A stretch of 37,439 nucleotides of DNA from Colwellia sp. Lineage in GTDB: Bacteria > Pseudomonadota > Gammaproteobacteria > Enterobacterales > Alteromonadaceae. Position 1 is the stretch's first letter. Each line of letters starts with the position of its first letter. Both the position numbers and the translations under genes were made by a program. The stretch lies in NCBI RefSeq assembly GCF_013215345.1, contig NZ_JABSOV010000026.1, forward strand, positions 1-37,439, read 5' to 3'. Shown here one piece after another: positions 1 to 8,118 of the stretch. The notes below the pieces were generated by a model. It was not told the origin of the DNA. It did not search any database and saw nothing but the letters and a program-made list of their open reading frames with translations.

Positions 1-986
1 TGGGTGCAGCAGTTCGCTACGAAGATTTCTCTTCTTTTGGTGATACCACTAACTATAAATTAACTGCACAATATCAACTAACTGATGAATTTTCACTACG
101 TGGATCTCATTCAACGGGCTTCCGTGCGCCAACGGTTGGTCAAGCAAATGTAGTTAATACTCAAACATCACTTGTTAATGGTGAATTAATTCAATCGGCA
201 ACCTATCCGCCAACACACGTTGTTTCTGCACAGTTGGGTGGTGTTGAGCTTGACCCAGAAGAATCACAAAGTTTTGCATTTGGTGCCGTATACCAAAGCG
301 GAGACTTCTTTATGACGGTTGATGCTTATAGTATTGAAGTAACCGACCGTGTAGCTCAAACCGATAAAATATTTATCACTCAAGCAGATGTTGATGCGCT
401 ACAAGGTAAGTACCCAAGCCCAGAATTATTATTAGGCGGCTCAGTTACTTTTTTTGCTAACGATTTCGATACCCAAACAACAGGTGTTGATGTAGTGATG
501 AACTACGGTATGGAATTAATGGAGGGTGATACTAAGTTTAGTCTTGCTTATAACTACAATTCAACTGAGGTTGAGGATGCTGGTTTATTTACTTCTGATT
601 TTAAAGTGCGTCGTTTAGAGGAAGGTATTCCTGAACATCGTGGTACGTTAACAATGGCGCAAAGCTGGGAAAGTGTCAGCATGTTTGTTCGTGCTAACTA
701 TTTTGGTGAATGGTTTGCAACCCATGCAGATGAGCCCGATGTTGATAGCTCTTATGGCTGGTCAGAAACGGTTGGATCATCGTTTACTTTAGATGCAGAA
801 GTCAGTTATTACTTTAATGATAACTGGGTACTTTCTGTCGGTGCTAACAACATTCTTGATACAAAAGCACAAGAGTTACAAAAAGATGGTGGTGCTTACG
901 GGGTTGTAAGCGGTGTCTATTACGAAAGTGGGCCATTTGATTACAGCGGTGGTTTCTACTACGTAAAAGCAACTTACAACTTCTAG
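1..986 (+). CDS. TonB-dependent outer-membrane receptor, C-terminal part (5' truncated by window)
   Basis: The reading frame is open from base 3, well upstream of the first in-frame ATG at 234, so this is the 3' part of a larger gene. The translation shows alternating beta-strand sequence typical of a TonB-dependent receptor barrel. It includes the conserved stretch ending STGFRAPTVGQAN near the window edge, the late-barrel segment NNWVLSVGANNILDTKAQE, and the C-terminal YYVKATYNF with the terminal Phe expected for Bam-dependent outer-membrane insertion. Such receptors import large ligands (siderophores, vitamin B12, oligosaccharides or peptides) using TonB/ExbBD energy. The plug domain and TonB box lie outside the window, so the substrate cannot be called. 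A rho-independent terminator follows at 1095. Family is confident, ligand unknown. Confidence 0.9.
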   Translation, partial: GAAVRYEDFSSFGDTTNYKLTAQYQLTDEFSLRGSHSTGFRAPTVGQANVVNTQTSLVNGELIQSATYPPTHVVSAQLGGVELDPEESQSFAFGAVYQSGDFFMTVDAYSIEVTDRVAQTDKIFITQADVDALQGKYPSPELLLGGSVTFFANDFDTQTTGVDVVMNYGMELMEGDTKFSLAYNYNSTEVEDAGLFTSDFKVRRLEEGIPEHRGTLTMAQSWESVSMFVRANYFGEWFATHADEPDVDSSYGWSETVGSSFTLDAEVSYYFNDNWVLSVGANNILDTKAQELQKDGGAYGVVSGVYYESGPFDYSGGFYYVKATYNF

Positions 987-1094
987 TCTTTAATGTGTTT
1001 GAAGACAGCCGTAGCTTAATTGTTAAGTAGTTATTTCTTACTATCTACTTATTAGAATTTAGGACAATTATAACCATAGGCTGTCGTTTTCTTT

Positions 1095-1125
1095 AATGAG
1101 CATCATTTTGATGCTCATTTTTTAT
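1095..1125 (+). terminator. Rho-independent terminator of the TonB-dependent receptor gene
   Basis: An 11-bp perfect stem (AATGAGCATCA, 1095-1105, pairing with 1109-1119) has a 3-nt loop and is followed by a T-run at 1118-1123. It lies about 110 nt downstream of the receptor stop codon and upstream of the convergent EamA gene. Confidence 0.85.
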
Positions 1126-1144
1126 GCCCCCTAGTTACTCAAAG

Positions 1145-2068
1145 TTAACTTTTCACTGCTTCTGTCAAAGGGCCTGCTTGCTCAATCTTTTTACTTCTTT
1201 TTGGCTTAGTTAATACCACTAAGTTACCCGCCAACATTAAAGCTAAACCGGTAAACGTGTACACGTCCCAGGTAAAGCCCTCAACAACACTTGAAATAAC
1301 CACAGCTACCGCCGGAAACATAATGGTGGCATAGGAAGCTTTATGGGCGCCAATACGAGTCAGTAAAGTTAAGTAACACCCAAAGGCAATTACTGAGCCA
1401 AATATTGATAGATATAATAACGAGCTGATATAAGGCAGGGTAAAGGAGAAGTTAAACGTTTGCCCTTGTACTAGTGCAAGTACAAACATAAATAAAGAGC
1501 CGTACAACATACCCCAAGCGGTAGCAGGTAATACCGGCATATTGTTATGCTGATTTTTAATTGAAATCATGTTGCCTGTTGAAGCAAACATTACGCCAAC
1601 CATACACAAACCTAGACCCAATAAAGTACTGTCAGCAAATTCAGTATTGCTTACTTGTGGCCAAAATAAAGTGACAATACCAACTAAACCTAGTGCGCCA
1701 CCAAAATAAACTTGGCTGGGAATGCGGGTTTTAAACCAAATACGAGCGTTAATTATATTGGCTATCATTAGGGTGGAAAAAGCAATACTGGTTAAGGCCG
1801 AGTTGATATGTGCTTGCGCGTTATAGAGTAAATAATAGTTACAGCCAAATAAGGTTAAACCAAAGGCGAACAATTGCACATGTTGCTTGGCGGAAAAGGA
1901 CAGCGGTAATTTCTTAAAGCGACAGTAAGCAAACATAATTAACGCAGCTAAGCCAAAGCGATAAACAATCGACACTACAGGAGCGACATCACCTAATTGA
2001 TAATTAATGGCAATCCAGGTTGAGCCCCAAATAAGTACTGTGATCACATATAAAAGATTATTGCTCAT
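1145..2068 (-). CDS. EamA/DMT-superfamily inner-membrane transporter
   Basis: A multi-pass protein of about 307 residues with roughly ten hydrophobic segments in two EamA repeats. It begins MSNNLLYVITVLIWGSTW, the usual first helix with the WGSTW motif of drug/metabolite exporters. The open frame extends to an ATG at 2179, but the start at 2068 is preferred: it places the first helix at the N terminus and has a GGGGTG ribosome-binding site about 8 nt upstream. The upstream extension is hydrophilic, unlike the family, and would run through the shared promoter region. The gene is divergent from a MocR-type regulator, a common arrangement in which the regulator controls an amino-acid or vitamer exporter. 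Substrate unknown. Confidence 0.85.
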   Translation of the reverse strand: MSNNLLYVITVLIWGSTWIAINYQLGDVAPVVSIVYRFGLAALIMFAYCRFKKLPLSFSAKQHVQLFAFGLTLFGCNYYLLYNAQAHINSALTSIAFSTLMIANIINARIWFKTRIPSQVYFGGALGLVGIVTLFWPQVSNTEFADSTLLGLGLCMVGVMFASTGNMISIKNQHNNMPVLPATAWGMLYGSLFMFVLALVQGQTFNFSFTLPYISSLLYLSIFGSVIAFGCYLTLLTRIGAHKASYATIMFPAVAVVISSVVEGFTWDVYTFTGLALMLAGNLVVLTKPKRSKKIEQAGPLTEAVKS

Positions 2069-2213
2069 TAAATTTAACACCCCATAACTGAGAACTGACC
2101 GGATAAGGGTGACATTGTAATGATAGTTTGATTTAATAACATATACAGAATTATTAAAATGTAACCTATACAGTTTCATTGATCATCAAGGCATTTGCTA
2201 TGAGAAAAAACAG
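2069..2213. promoter_or_regulatory. Divergent promoter region with a direct-repeat operator candidate
   Basis: This 145-bp region between the divergent EamA and MocR-type genes must hold both promoters. The heptamer TATACAG occurs twice in the same orientation, at 2142-2148 and 2167-2173 (25 bp start to start). MocR/GabR/PdxR regulators are known to bind direct repeats in such divergent promoters, so these are candidate operator half-sites. The assignment is inference. Confidence 0.4.
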
Positions 2214-3728
2214 ATGAAATTATTAGATAAAAGTTCCTCGGCATATTTGTATCAGCAAGTGATTGATTTTATCGACCATCAACAAAAAATTGGTGCCCTG
2301 CAACCAGGTGATAAACTGCCGAGCTTACGAAAACTGAGCCGTCAGTTTGAAATCAGTGTGCCAACGGTGAAACAAGCTTATATTGAATTAGAGCGACAAG
2401 GTCGAGTAAGTGCTAGGCCACAATCGGGTTATTACTTACAAGCGGCGCAAGCAAGAACATTAAAGCCTAGGCCGGCCAAGTGGGCGCAATGCAAACCAGC
2501 AGAAGTACAAGGCCGTAGCATGATTGAGCAAGTTCATGCCGCCGTACATTTACCCGATACGGTTGCCTTGGGCATATCTAATCCTATTCAGGCACACCCA
2601 CCAGATAAAACTCTCGCCAGATTAATGCGCTCGGTGTTAAGCAAAGTGTCGGAAAAAGCGGTAAGTTATGGACCGGTAACCGGTGATGCCAAATTACGTA
2701 TGCAGCTGGCCTTTAGATATCAAGATCAAGGTGTTGAAATACATCCTGATGATATTGTTATTACTAATGGCGCACAAGAAGCACTATCCATTGCACTGCA
2801 ATGTGTTGCCAAACGTGGTGACATTATTGCCATTGAGTCACCGTGTTTTTTTGGTATTATCGAATTGATTGAAACCCTAGGCATGAAGGCATTAGAAGTC
2901 TATACCTGCACTGAAGATGGTGTTGGTTTAGACGAGTTATCACAGGCAATTGAACAGCATAATATTACTGCTTGTTTATTTTCTACGGCGATAAATAATC
3001 CGCTCGGTTCAATGAAATCTGATGAGCAACGCCAAGCCATGGTGATGCTGTTAGAGCAACATGATATCCCCTTAATTGAAGATGATGTTTATAGTGAAAT
3101 ATACTTTACCGATAAAAAACCTAAACCGGCACAGCTATACTCTGAAAAAGGGTTAGTGATGACGTGTTCGTCGTTTTCAAAAACAGCGGCACCAGGTTAT
3201 CGCATTGGCTGGTTATTGCCCGGTAAGTTTGAGGAGCAAGCCAAGCGAATTAAGCGGGCACAATCTTGTTCTACCTCGATGTTGCAGCAGTGGACCTTGA
3301 ATGAATACTTGCTTAGCGGCGATTATGATCGCCATCTTTGTGTATTGCGAAAAAACCTAGCGTATAACTGTGAGCGAATGCGGGCGTTAATTGCCGAGCA
3401 CTTTCCTAAGGAAGTATGTATCTCAAAACCCCAAGGGGGCAGTGTGCTTTGGCTGCGTTGTCAATCACATGTCAATACAGGTGAATTTTTTCAACAAGCG
3501 TTAACACAGGGAGTTAGTTTTGCCCCTGGAGCAATATTTTCTCCCTCAGGAAAATATCAAAACTATATGCGAGTTAGTTTTGGCGTGAAATGGGGGGAGG
3601 ACGTTGAGCAGGCGATTAAAACATTAGGTGCGTTGGTTTTTGAATTTACCGGTCAGCAAAAAATATTACTAATAACTCAGCAAAAACAAACGAACAGTAA
3701 AATAGGCAAATTGGTGCAAGGATCATGA
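2214..3728 (+). CDS. MocR/PdxR-type transcriptional regulator (GntR HTH fused to class I aminotransferase fold)
   Basis: A 504-residue two-domain protein. Residues about 10-75 form a GntR winged helix-turn-helix (LQPGDKLPSLRKLSRQF, then VSVPTVKQAY-like recognition sequence and ARPQSGYYL). Residues about 110-480 are a fold-type I aminotransferase domain with NGAQEAL, INNPLG, EDDVYSEIYF and the SFSK segment whose Lys323 should bind PLP. MocR proteins sense PLP or amino-acid ligands and act mainly as transcription regulators. The 3' end overlaps the MFS gene by 4 nt (ATGA), so translation is probably coupled. The C-terminal tail after about residue 480 is polar and slightly longer than usual. 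Divergence from an exporter and coupling to another suggest it controls both; the inducer is unknown. Confidence 0.9.
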   Translation: MKLLDKSSSAYLYQQVIDFIDHQQKIGALQPGDKLPSLRKLSRQFEISVPTVKQAYIELERQGRVSARPQSGYYLQAAQARTLKPRPAKWAQCKPAEVQGRSMIEQVHAAVHLPDTVALGISNPIQAHPPDKTLARLMRSVLSKVSEKAVSYGPVTGDAKLRMQLAFRYQDQGVEIHPDDIVITNGAQEALSIALQCVAKRGDIIAIESPCFFGIIELIETLGMKALEVYTCTEDGVGLDELSQAIEQHNITACLFSTAINNPLGSMKSDEQRQAMVMLLEQHDIPLIEDDVYSEIYFTDKKPKPAQLYSEKGLVMTCSSFSKTAAPGYRIGWLLPGKFEEQAKRIKRAQSCSTSMLQQWTLNEYLLSGDYDRHLCVLRKNLAYNCERMRALIAEHFPKEVCISKPQGGSVLWLRCQSHVNTGEFFQQALTQGVSFAPGAIFSPSGKYQNYMRVSFGVKWGEDVEQAIKTLGALVFEFTGQQKILLITQQKQTNSKIGKLVQGS

Positions 3729-4963
3729 CAACACAACTTAAAGTATCTTTAAGGTTATTATTACCGCTATTAGCGGCTGTTTTAGCGATTTCTCCGCTAG
3801 CTGTTGATATGTACCTACCTGCAATGCCAACCTTGGCTGAGCACCTCAATACGCCAATGAGTATGGTACAAAATAGCTTGAGCGTTTATCTACTTGGTTA
3901 TGCGTTGGGTTTGATTTTATTTGGCCCTATGGCGGATAAATATTCGCGTCGAAAATTAGTCATACTTGGCATTGGCGGTTTTGTTATTTGCAGTTTATTA
4001 CTGCCTATGGTCAATAATATTGAGCAATTTTTAACTGTCAGGTTTATGCAGGCTTTTATTAGTAGCGCCGCAACAGTGGTCGTACCGGGTGCTGTGCGAG
4101 AATATTACGGCAAAGACACCGCTAAAGGTCTTTCTTATGTCAGTATGATTATGATGTTAGCACCTATGGTAGCACCCGGTATTGGCAGTATCTTGCTACT
4201 TAGCCATAGCTGGCAGCTAATTTTTTATGTATTAGCGGGCTATAGCTTTATCGTCTTGTTGTTAGTGATGAAGTATTTACCTGATGCCGGCAGTATCGCT
4301 AGTGTAGGAGATGAGAAGCAACCCGTTAAAGTAAAAATGCAATTGAGCTTTATTCAGCGTTATAAAATTGTCTTAGGCAATGTTGAGGCAAGGTTAGATA
4401 TTATTACTTCAATGATGATATCTCTGGCTTTCTTTGCTTATATTACCGCTATTCCTTATGTCTACTTAAAGGTTTTTACTGTCTCTGAATACACCTTTAG
4501 TTTGTTATTCGCCTTAAATATTTTCGCTTTAATGATCGCACATTTTACCAATACCCGCTTTGTTGTACGTAAAGGCTCTAGAGTAATGTTACGTTTTGGT
4601 TTAACGTCGGCAACGTTAGCTGCAACAGCGTTAGCTTTGGTAAATATATTACAATTACCGCTAGTGTATACCGTGGTCGCGATTTTTCCATTAATGGGCA
4701 GTATCTCCTTGATTGCAGTAAATAGTGATGCCTTAATTCTTACTAAATTTCCTGAACACTCAGGTACGGTTACTGCAGTAATCGGTACACTTCGATGGGG
4801 CATAGGGGCTTTAGCTGGACCGATATTGGCGTTCTTTTATGATGGTAGTGCTAAACCGTTTGCCTTGTTAATGTTTTTCGCTGTCTTGGTAGTGTTATGC
4901 TGTCAGCTTATTGTTTGGTTTAACAATAAAACTAGTACCAAGATGCTTAATAAAAAGGTTTAA
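3725..4963 (+). CDS. Bcr/CflA-type MFS drug-resistance exporter
   Basis: A 412-residue protein with about 12 transmembrane helices. The N-terminal helix contains AISPLAVDMYLPAMPTLA, a Bcr/CflA subfamily signature, and loop 2-3 carries the MFS motif A region GPMADKYSRRKL. Members are proton-driven inner-membrane exporters of drugs or small metabolites (bicyclomycin, chloramphenicol, cysteine in E. coli homologues). The ATG overlaps the stop of the regulator gene in an ATGA junction, so it is in one transcription unit with it. The stop codon (4961-4963) lies inside a duplicated copy of the elbB upstream sequence (see 4966-5048). Family is confident; substrate is not predictable. Confidence 0.9.
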   Translation: MTTQLKVSLRLLLPLLAAVLAISPLAVDMYLPAMPTLAEHLNTPMSMVQNSLSVYLLGYALGLILFGPMADKYSRRKLVILGIGGFVICSLLLPMVNNIEQFLTVRFMQAFISSAATVVVPGAVREYYGKDTAKGLSYVSMIMMLAPMVAPGIGSILLLSHSWQLIFYVLAGYSFIVLLLVMKYLPDAGSIASVGDEKQPVKVKMQLSFIQRYKIVLGNVEARLDIITSMMISLAFFAYITAIPYVYLKVFTVSEYTFSLLFALNIFALMIAHFTNTRFVVRKGSRVMLRFGLTSATLAATALALVNILQLPLVYTVVAIFPLMGSISLIAVNSDALILTKFPEHSGTVTAVIGTLRWGIGALAGPILAFFYDGSAKPFALLMFFAVLVVLCCQLIVWFNNKTSTKMLNKKV

Positions 4964-4965
4964 TA

Positions 4966-5048
4966 ATGAAAAATATAGCAGTTATCTTAAGTGGTTGTGG
5001 CGTGTATGTTTACAGCCGGTAGTAGTGAAGTTCATGCAACGTTTTAAC
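4966..5048 (+). pseudogene. Truncated duplicate of the elbB 5' end
   Basis: The sequence from about 4955 repeats the elbB start region at about 5128. Both have an AGGTT(T/C)AATAATG context, and the first 13 codons (MKNIAVILSGCGV) match with only synonymous differences. The copy then diverges through an insertion and reads VYSR before a TAG at 5020-5022, leaving an 18-residue frame. Weaker similarity (AGTGAA(G/A)TTCATG) continues to about 5048. The intact gene starts 173 bp downstream. The simplest reading is a remnant of a tandem duplication. Whether the short peptide is translated is unknown. Confidence 0.8.
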
Positions 5049-5138
5049 TCTACTAACACTCGGTAGTCTTATGTTGTCAGTTAATGGTTTGCTTTAGTAA
5101 TTAAAGAACTAAAAGCAGCCTAAAAGTAAGGTTCAATA

Positions 5139-5795
5139 ATGAAAAACATAGCAGTTATCTTAAGTGGTTGTGGCGTTTATGACGGCAGTGAAATTCATGA
5201 GGCAGTATTAACATTATTGGCGATAGAGCAGCAGGGCGCGCAATACAATTGTTTTGCTCCAAATATAGCGCAGCATCATGTTATTAATCACCTTAACGGT
5301 GAAGTGAGTAAAGATGAAAGCCGTAATGTATTAGTTGAAGCCGCGCGCATTAATCGTGGCGATGTCGAAGATTTAATTGAATTACGTCAGCAAGACTTTG
5401 ATGCCATCATTTTTGTTGGTGGTTTTGGCGCAGCAAAAAACCTCAGTAGTTTCGCCCTTGAAAATGATAACTATAGTGTTAATGAACAAGTGCTTATTGC
5501 AGCAAAAGCCTTTGCTAAGGTAGAAAAACCAGCGGGTTATATGTGTATTGCTCCGGCTTTATTACCCCTTGTTTACCCTGCTGGCGTGAAAGGTACTATT
5601 GGCAAAGACAATGCTACGGCTGCGTTAATCAGTGCTAAGGGGTTGACTCATATTGAGTGTAGTGTCGGTGATGTCGTGATCGATGAAGCCCATAAAATAG
5701 TGACTACACCGGCGTATATGCTAGCTGAATCGATTAGTGAAGCCGCAGTAGGCATTAATAAATTGGTAAAATATGTACTCGCTTTTAGCAAGTAG
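5139..5795 (+). CDS. elbB: ElbB, DJ-1/PfpI-like glyoxalase-family protein
   Basis: A 218-residue protein starting MKNIAVILSGCGVYDGSEIH, the near-invariant N terminus of ElbB (Elb2/YhbL). It belongs to the class I glutamine amidotransferase-like DJ-1/PfpI superfamily. The nucleophile-elbow cysteine is Cys136 in GYMCIAPALLP, and IIFVGGFGAAKNLS and KIVTTPAYMLAE are further family blocks. E. coli ElbB has glyoxalase activity and was linked to isoprenoid biosynthesis; its physiological role is uncertain. The length fits the family (about 217). The gene lies downstream of a broken copy of its own 5' end and 12 nt before the likely start of a GH3 lipoprotein gene, so the two may be cotranscribed. 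Confidence 0.95.
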   Translation: MKNIAVILSGCGVYDGSEIHEAVLTLLAIEQQGAQYNCFAPNIAQHHVINHLNGEVSKDESRNVLVEAARINRGDVEDLIELRQQDFDAIIFVGGFGAAKNLSSFALENDNYSVNEQVLIAAKAFAKVEKPAGYMCIAPALLPLVYPAGVKGTIGKDNATAALISAKGLTHIECSVGDVVIDEAHKIVTTPAYMLAESISEAAVGINKLVKYVLAFSK

Positions 5796-5807
5796 GTGTT
5801 GTTTTTG

Positions 5808-7808
5808 ATGGCTAAACTATCTAATAATTTTCCTCAGAAAATAGCTGTGTATTTAGCAGCAAGCACGTTAATAATAGTTTCAATGGCGCTAAGCGCTTGT
5901 CAAAGTCAGGCGATTGAAAAAAATATGACCACTAAACATAGTAAGCCCAGCAAAACATCGCTTTCTGCAAAAGTTATTTTTACCGAGTTTGAGCAACAAA
6001 TAGCGCAAAGAATGTCCCTTGATATCCGTTTCTATTGTGCTGATATTAATGGCAAGGCAAGTGTGCCGACGTCAAAGCATTGTCGTCAAGCGGTTACTGA
6101 GCTACCGCCAGCACTAGCACAATTGATAAGCAGCACTAATATTGGCGGTATTGTACTATTTGCCGAAAATGTGCAAGAAATAGCGCAAGTAGTTAAGCTA
6201 ACCTATGACATTCAACAAGCAGCTGTTAAGTCAGCCCAAGGCAAGCCGCTAATTATCTCCATGGATCAAGAAGGTGGTCGAGTGGCTCGTTTTGCTAAAA
6301 TGACCGGCTTTGCTGGCAATATGGCCATTGGTGCTAGTTATCCCCAACACGGTACGCACTTTGCTACGCAAGTTAATGCAGTTATCGCTAAGGAGCTAAA
6401 AGCCTTAGGTATCAATAATAACTATGCGCCTGTAGTTGATGTAAATACCAATGTTGATAATCCGGTGATTAATACTCGCTCTTTTGGTGAGTCCCCTCAG
6501 CAAGTCGCTGAGCTGGGCGTTAGTGCCGTTAATGCTATGCAAGCACAAGGCGTGATGGCGACTCTAAAACACTTTCCTGGTCATGGTGATACCCATGTGG
6601 ATAGCCACTTAGGTTTACCACGCGTAGATCATGATAGGGCTATTATAGATAAAGTTGATCTCGCCCCTTTTGCTTGGGCAATTAAAAACGCTAAGCCAGC
6701 GATGATCATGACGGCTCATATTCAATACCCAGCACTGGATGACAGTATTTTTGTCAGTCAAAGTGGTGCACAACTTATTCGTCCAGCAACTATGTCTCGC
6801 AAGATTTTAACTAACCTGCTCAGAGAAGAAATGGCCTTTGACGGCATTATTGCCACCGATGCCCTTGATATGGCTGGCGTGACTCACTTTTTTACTGATG
6901 TTGAAGCTGTGGTGGAAACCTTTATCGCTGGCGCTGACCTTGCGGTTATGCCGTTTAAAGTTAGAACACCAAAGGATATTGCCGCATTCAATGTCTTTAT
7001 AAAAGATGTCGCCAAGGCATTAACACAGCGTATTGAACAAGGTGATTATAAATTAGCTGAATTTGAGCAGTCAGTCGCCAGGCTCAACAAGTATAAAAAG
7101 CAATATGCAGCAATGAGTAATGACTCAATAACACAACAGGTGATAACCGCCAAAGCCATAATTGCTAATGTTCAGCACATAGCTACTGAGCAAGCGCTTG
7201 CTGAGGCAGCAGTAACCTTATTGAAAGGTGATCATTTGCTACCGCTTGATATGTCAAAATTTAAAAGCTTGCATTGTATCGTGGCAAATCAACAGGAGTT
7301 AGCGGCACTAACTTATGCGATGACTACTGCCTTAGCAATAAAATACTCAGCAAAGCAGCTCTCGGAGATTAAAATAAGCCATTTTATTGCTGATACTGAC
7401 CGATATGATACACAAGCAGAGAGCTTACTTGCTAAAGCCGATGTTATTATTGCCACTGTCGATATTAAAACCGCAAGTTTAGTTGATTTAGGTGGCATGG
7501 ATGACTTAACACCAAGTTATGGTAGCGTAGCCGCGCAGCAGCAAAAACTAACTTATTCAACATTATTGAAACAGCAGCTCGCGCTCGCTGCAAAGGTAAG
7601 TACACCAACAATACTTATTGCTAAAGGTTCTCCTTTTTTGATAAATGAATACAGTGAGTTAGTCGGCACTGTTTTGCTAAACTTTGATGATAGGATTTAT
7701 CAAGATAATAACCAACAAGCAATCAGCCCAGGTTTCAATGCCAGCATGGCGGTTATTATTAATGAAGGTCTAGGGCAAGGTAAACTACCAGTTACTTTGA
7801 AAAATTAG
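5808..7808 (+). CDS. Lipoprotein GH3 beta-N-acetylhexosaminidase (NagZ-like, extended)
   Basis: A 666-residue glycoside hydrolase family 3 protein. The N terminus has a type II signal with lipobox LSAC and lipidated Cys31, so it is probably anchored in the periplasm or outer membrane. The TIM-barrel domain (about 60-410) shows SMDQEGGRVARF, the NagZ-type histidine loop KHFPGHGDT (254-262, with DSH just after) and the nucleophile Asp351 in IIATDALDMAG. A C-terminal domain of about 230 residues follows, unlike cytoplasmic single-domain NagZ (about 340 residues). This suggests a beta-N-acetylglucosaminidase acting on chitin or peptidoglycan fragments. The frame opens at a GTG (5796), but the ATG at 5808 has AGGTG at the right distance and is preferred. 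Confidence 0.88.
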   Translation: MAKLSNNFPQKIAVYLAASTLIIVSMALSACQSQAIEKNMTTKHSKPSKTSLSAKVIFTEFEQQIAQRMSLDIRFYCADINGKASVPTSKHCRQAVTELPPALAQLISSTNIGGIVLFAENVQEIAQVVKLTYDIQQAAVKSAQGKPLIISMDQEGGRVARFAKMTGFAGNMAIGASYPQHGTHFATQVNAVIAKELKALGINNNYAPVVDVNTNVDNPVINTRSFGESPQQVAELGVSAVNAMQAQGVMATLKHFPGHGDTHVDSHLGLPRVDHDRAIIDKVDLAPFAWAIKNAKPAMIMTAHIQYPALDDSIFVSQSGAQLIRPATMSRKILTNLLREEMAFDGIIATDALDMAGVTHFFTDVEAVVETFIAGADLAVMPFKVRTPKDIAAFNVFIKDVAKALTQRIEQGDYKLAEFEQSVARLNKYKKQYAAMSNDSITQQVITAKAIIANVQHIATEQALAEAAVTLLKGDHLLPLDMSKFKSLHCIVANQQELAALTYAMTTALAIKYSAKQLSEIKISHFIADTDRYDTQAESLLAKADVIIATVDIKTASLVDLGGMDDLTPSYGSVAAQQQKLTYSTLLKQQLALAAKVSTPTILIAKGSPFLINEYSELVGTVLLNFDDRIYQDNNQQAISPGFNASMAVIINEGLGQGKLPVTLKN

Positions 7809-7854
7809 TTAGCTGTAATAAGTTGCTACATAGCTAGATCAGTCAGCTAACGTT

Positions 7855-8013
7855 ATACCAGTTTCATTAAGTTTGTGATCTTGTTGTGCATAGGGAAAAT
7901 AAATCATGGCAAGGCGCTCGATTGAGTAATAGCTCGCTATTGGGATTGAGAGTAACGCAGAGAGGGCTTATTTTAACCAGCACAAGTGAGCAATAATTTA
8001 ATGAAATTGGTAT
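7855..8013. repeat. 159-bp MITE-like repeat with inverted ends
   Basis: The left end ATACCAGTTTCATTAA (7855-7870) and the right end TTAATGAAATTGGTAT (7998-8013) are inverted repeats, 15 of 16 matching. The interior (about 127 bp) has no convincing reading frame. The element fills most of the 310-bp gap between the GH3 gene and the AI-2E gene and is followed by a terminator. The shape is that of a non-autonomous miniature element. Copy number elsewhere cannot be judged from one copy. Confidence 0.7.
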
Positions 8014-8032
8014 TAGTATGAAGTCTTATACT

Positions 8033-8069
8033 AAAAAGCCGCATTCTCTATAAGAGAATGCGGCTTTTT
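8033..8069. terminator. Strong bidirectional terminator
   Basis: A perfect 17-bp stem (8033-8049 with 8053-8069) has a 3-nt loop, a GC-rich core GCCGCATTCTC, and A/T tracts on both sides. It can end transcription from the GH3 gene on the plus strand and from the AI-2E operon on the minus strand. Confidence 0.93.
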
Positions 8070-8118
8070 ATGGTGTTACTTTTGGCCGGAGCTATTATGA
8101 GCTGACTTCAGTGTCACT

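Noticed and set aside
2069-2179. N-terminal extension of the EamA transporter to an ATG at 2179
   Set aside because: It would put a 37-residue hydrophilic, family-atypical extension before the first helix and occupy the divergent promoter; a good ribosome-binding site precedes 2068.
4462-4803. 113-codon antisense frame inside the Bcr/CflA gene
   Set aside because: No recognisable motifs or ribosome-binding site; the opposite strand is clearly coding.
5796-5807. GTG start giving four more residues for the GH3 lipoprotein
   Set aside because: The ATG at 5808 has a well-placed AGGTG ribosome-binding site and gives a normal lipoprotein signal; the GTG has none.
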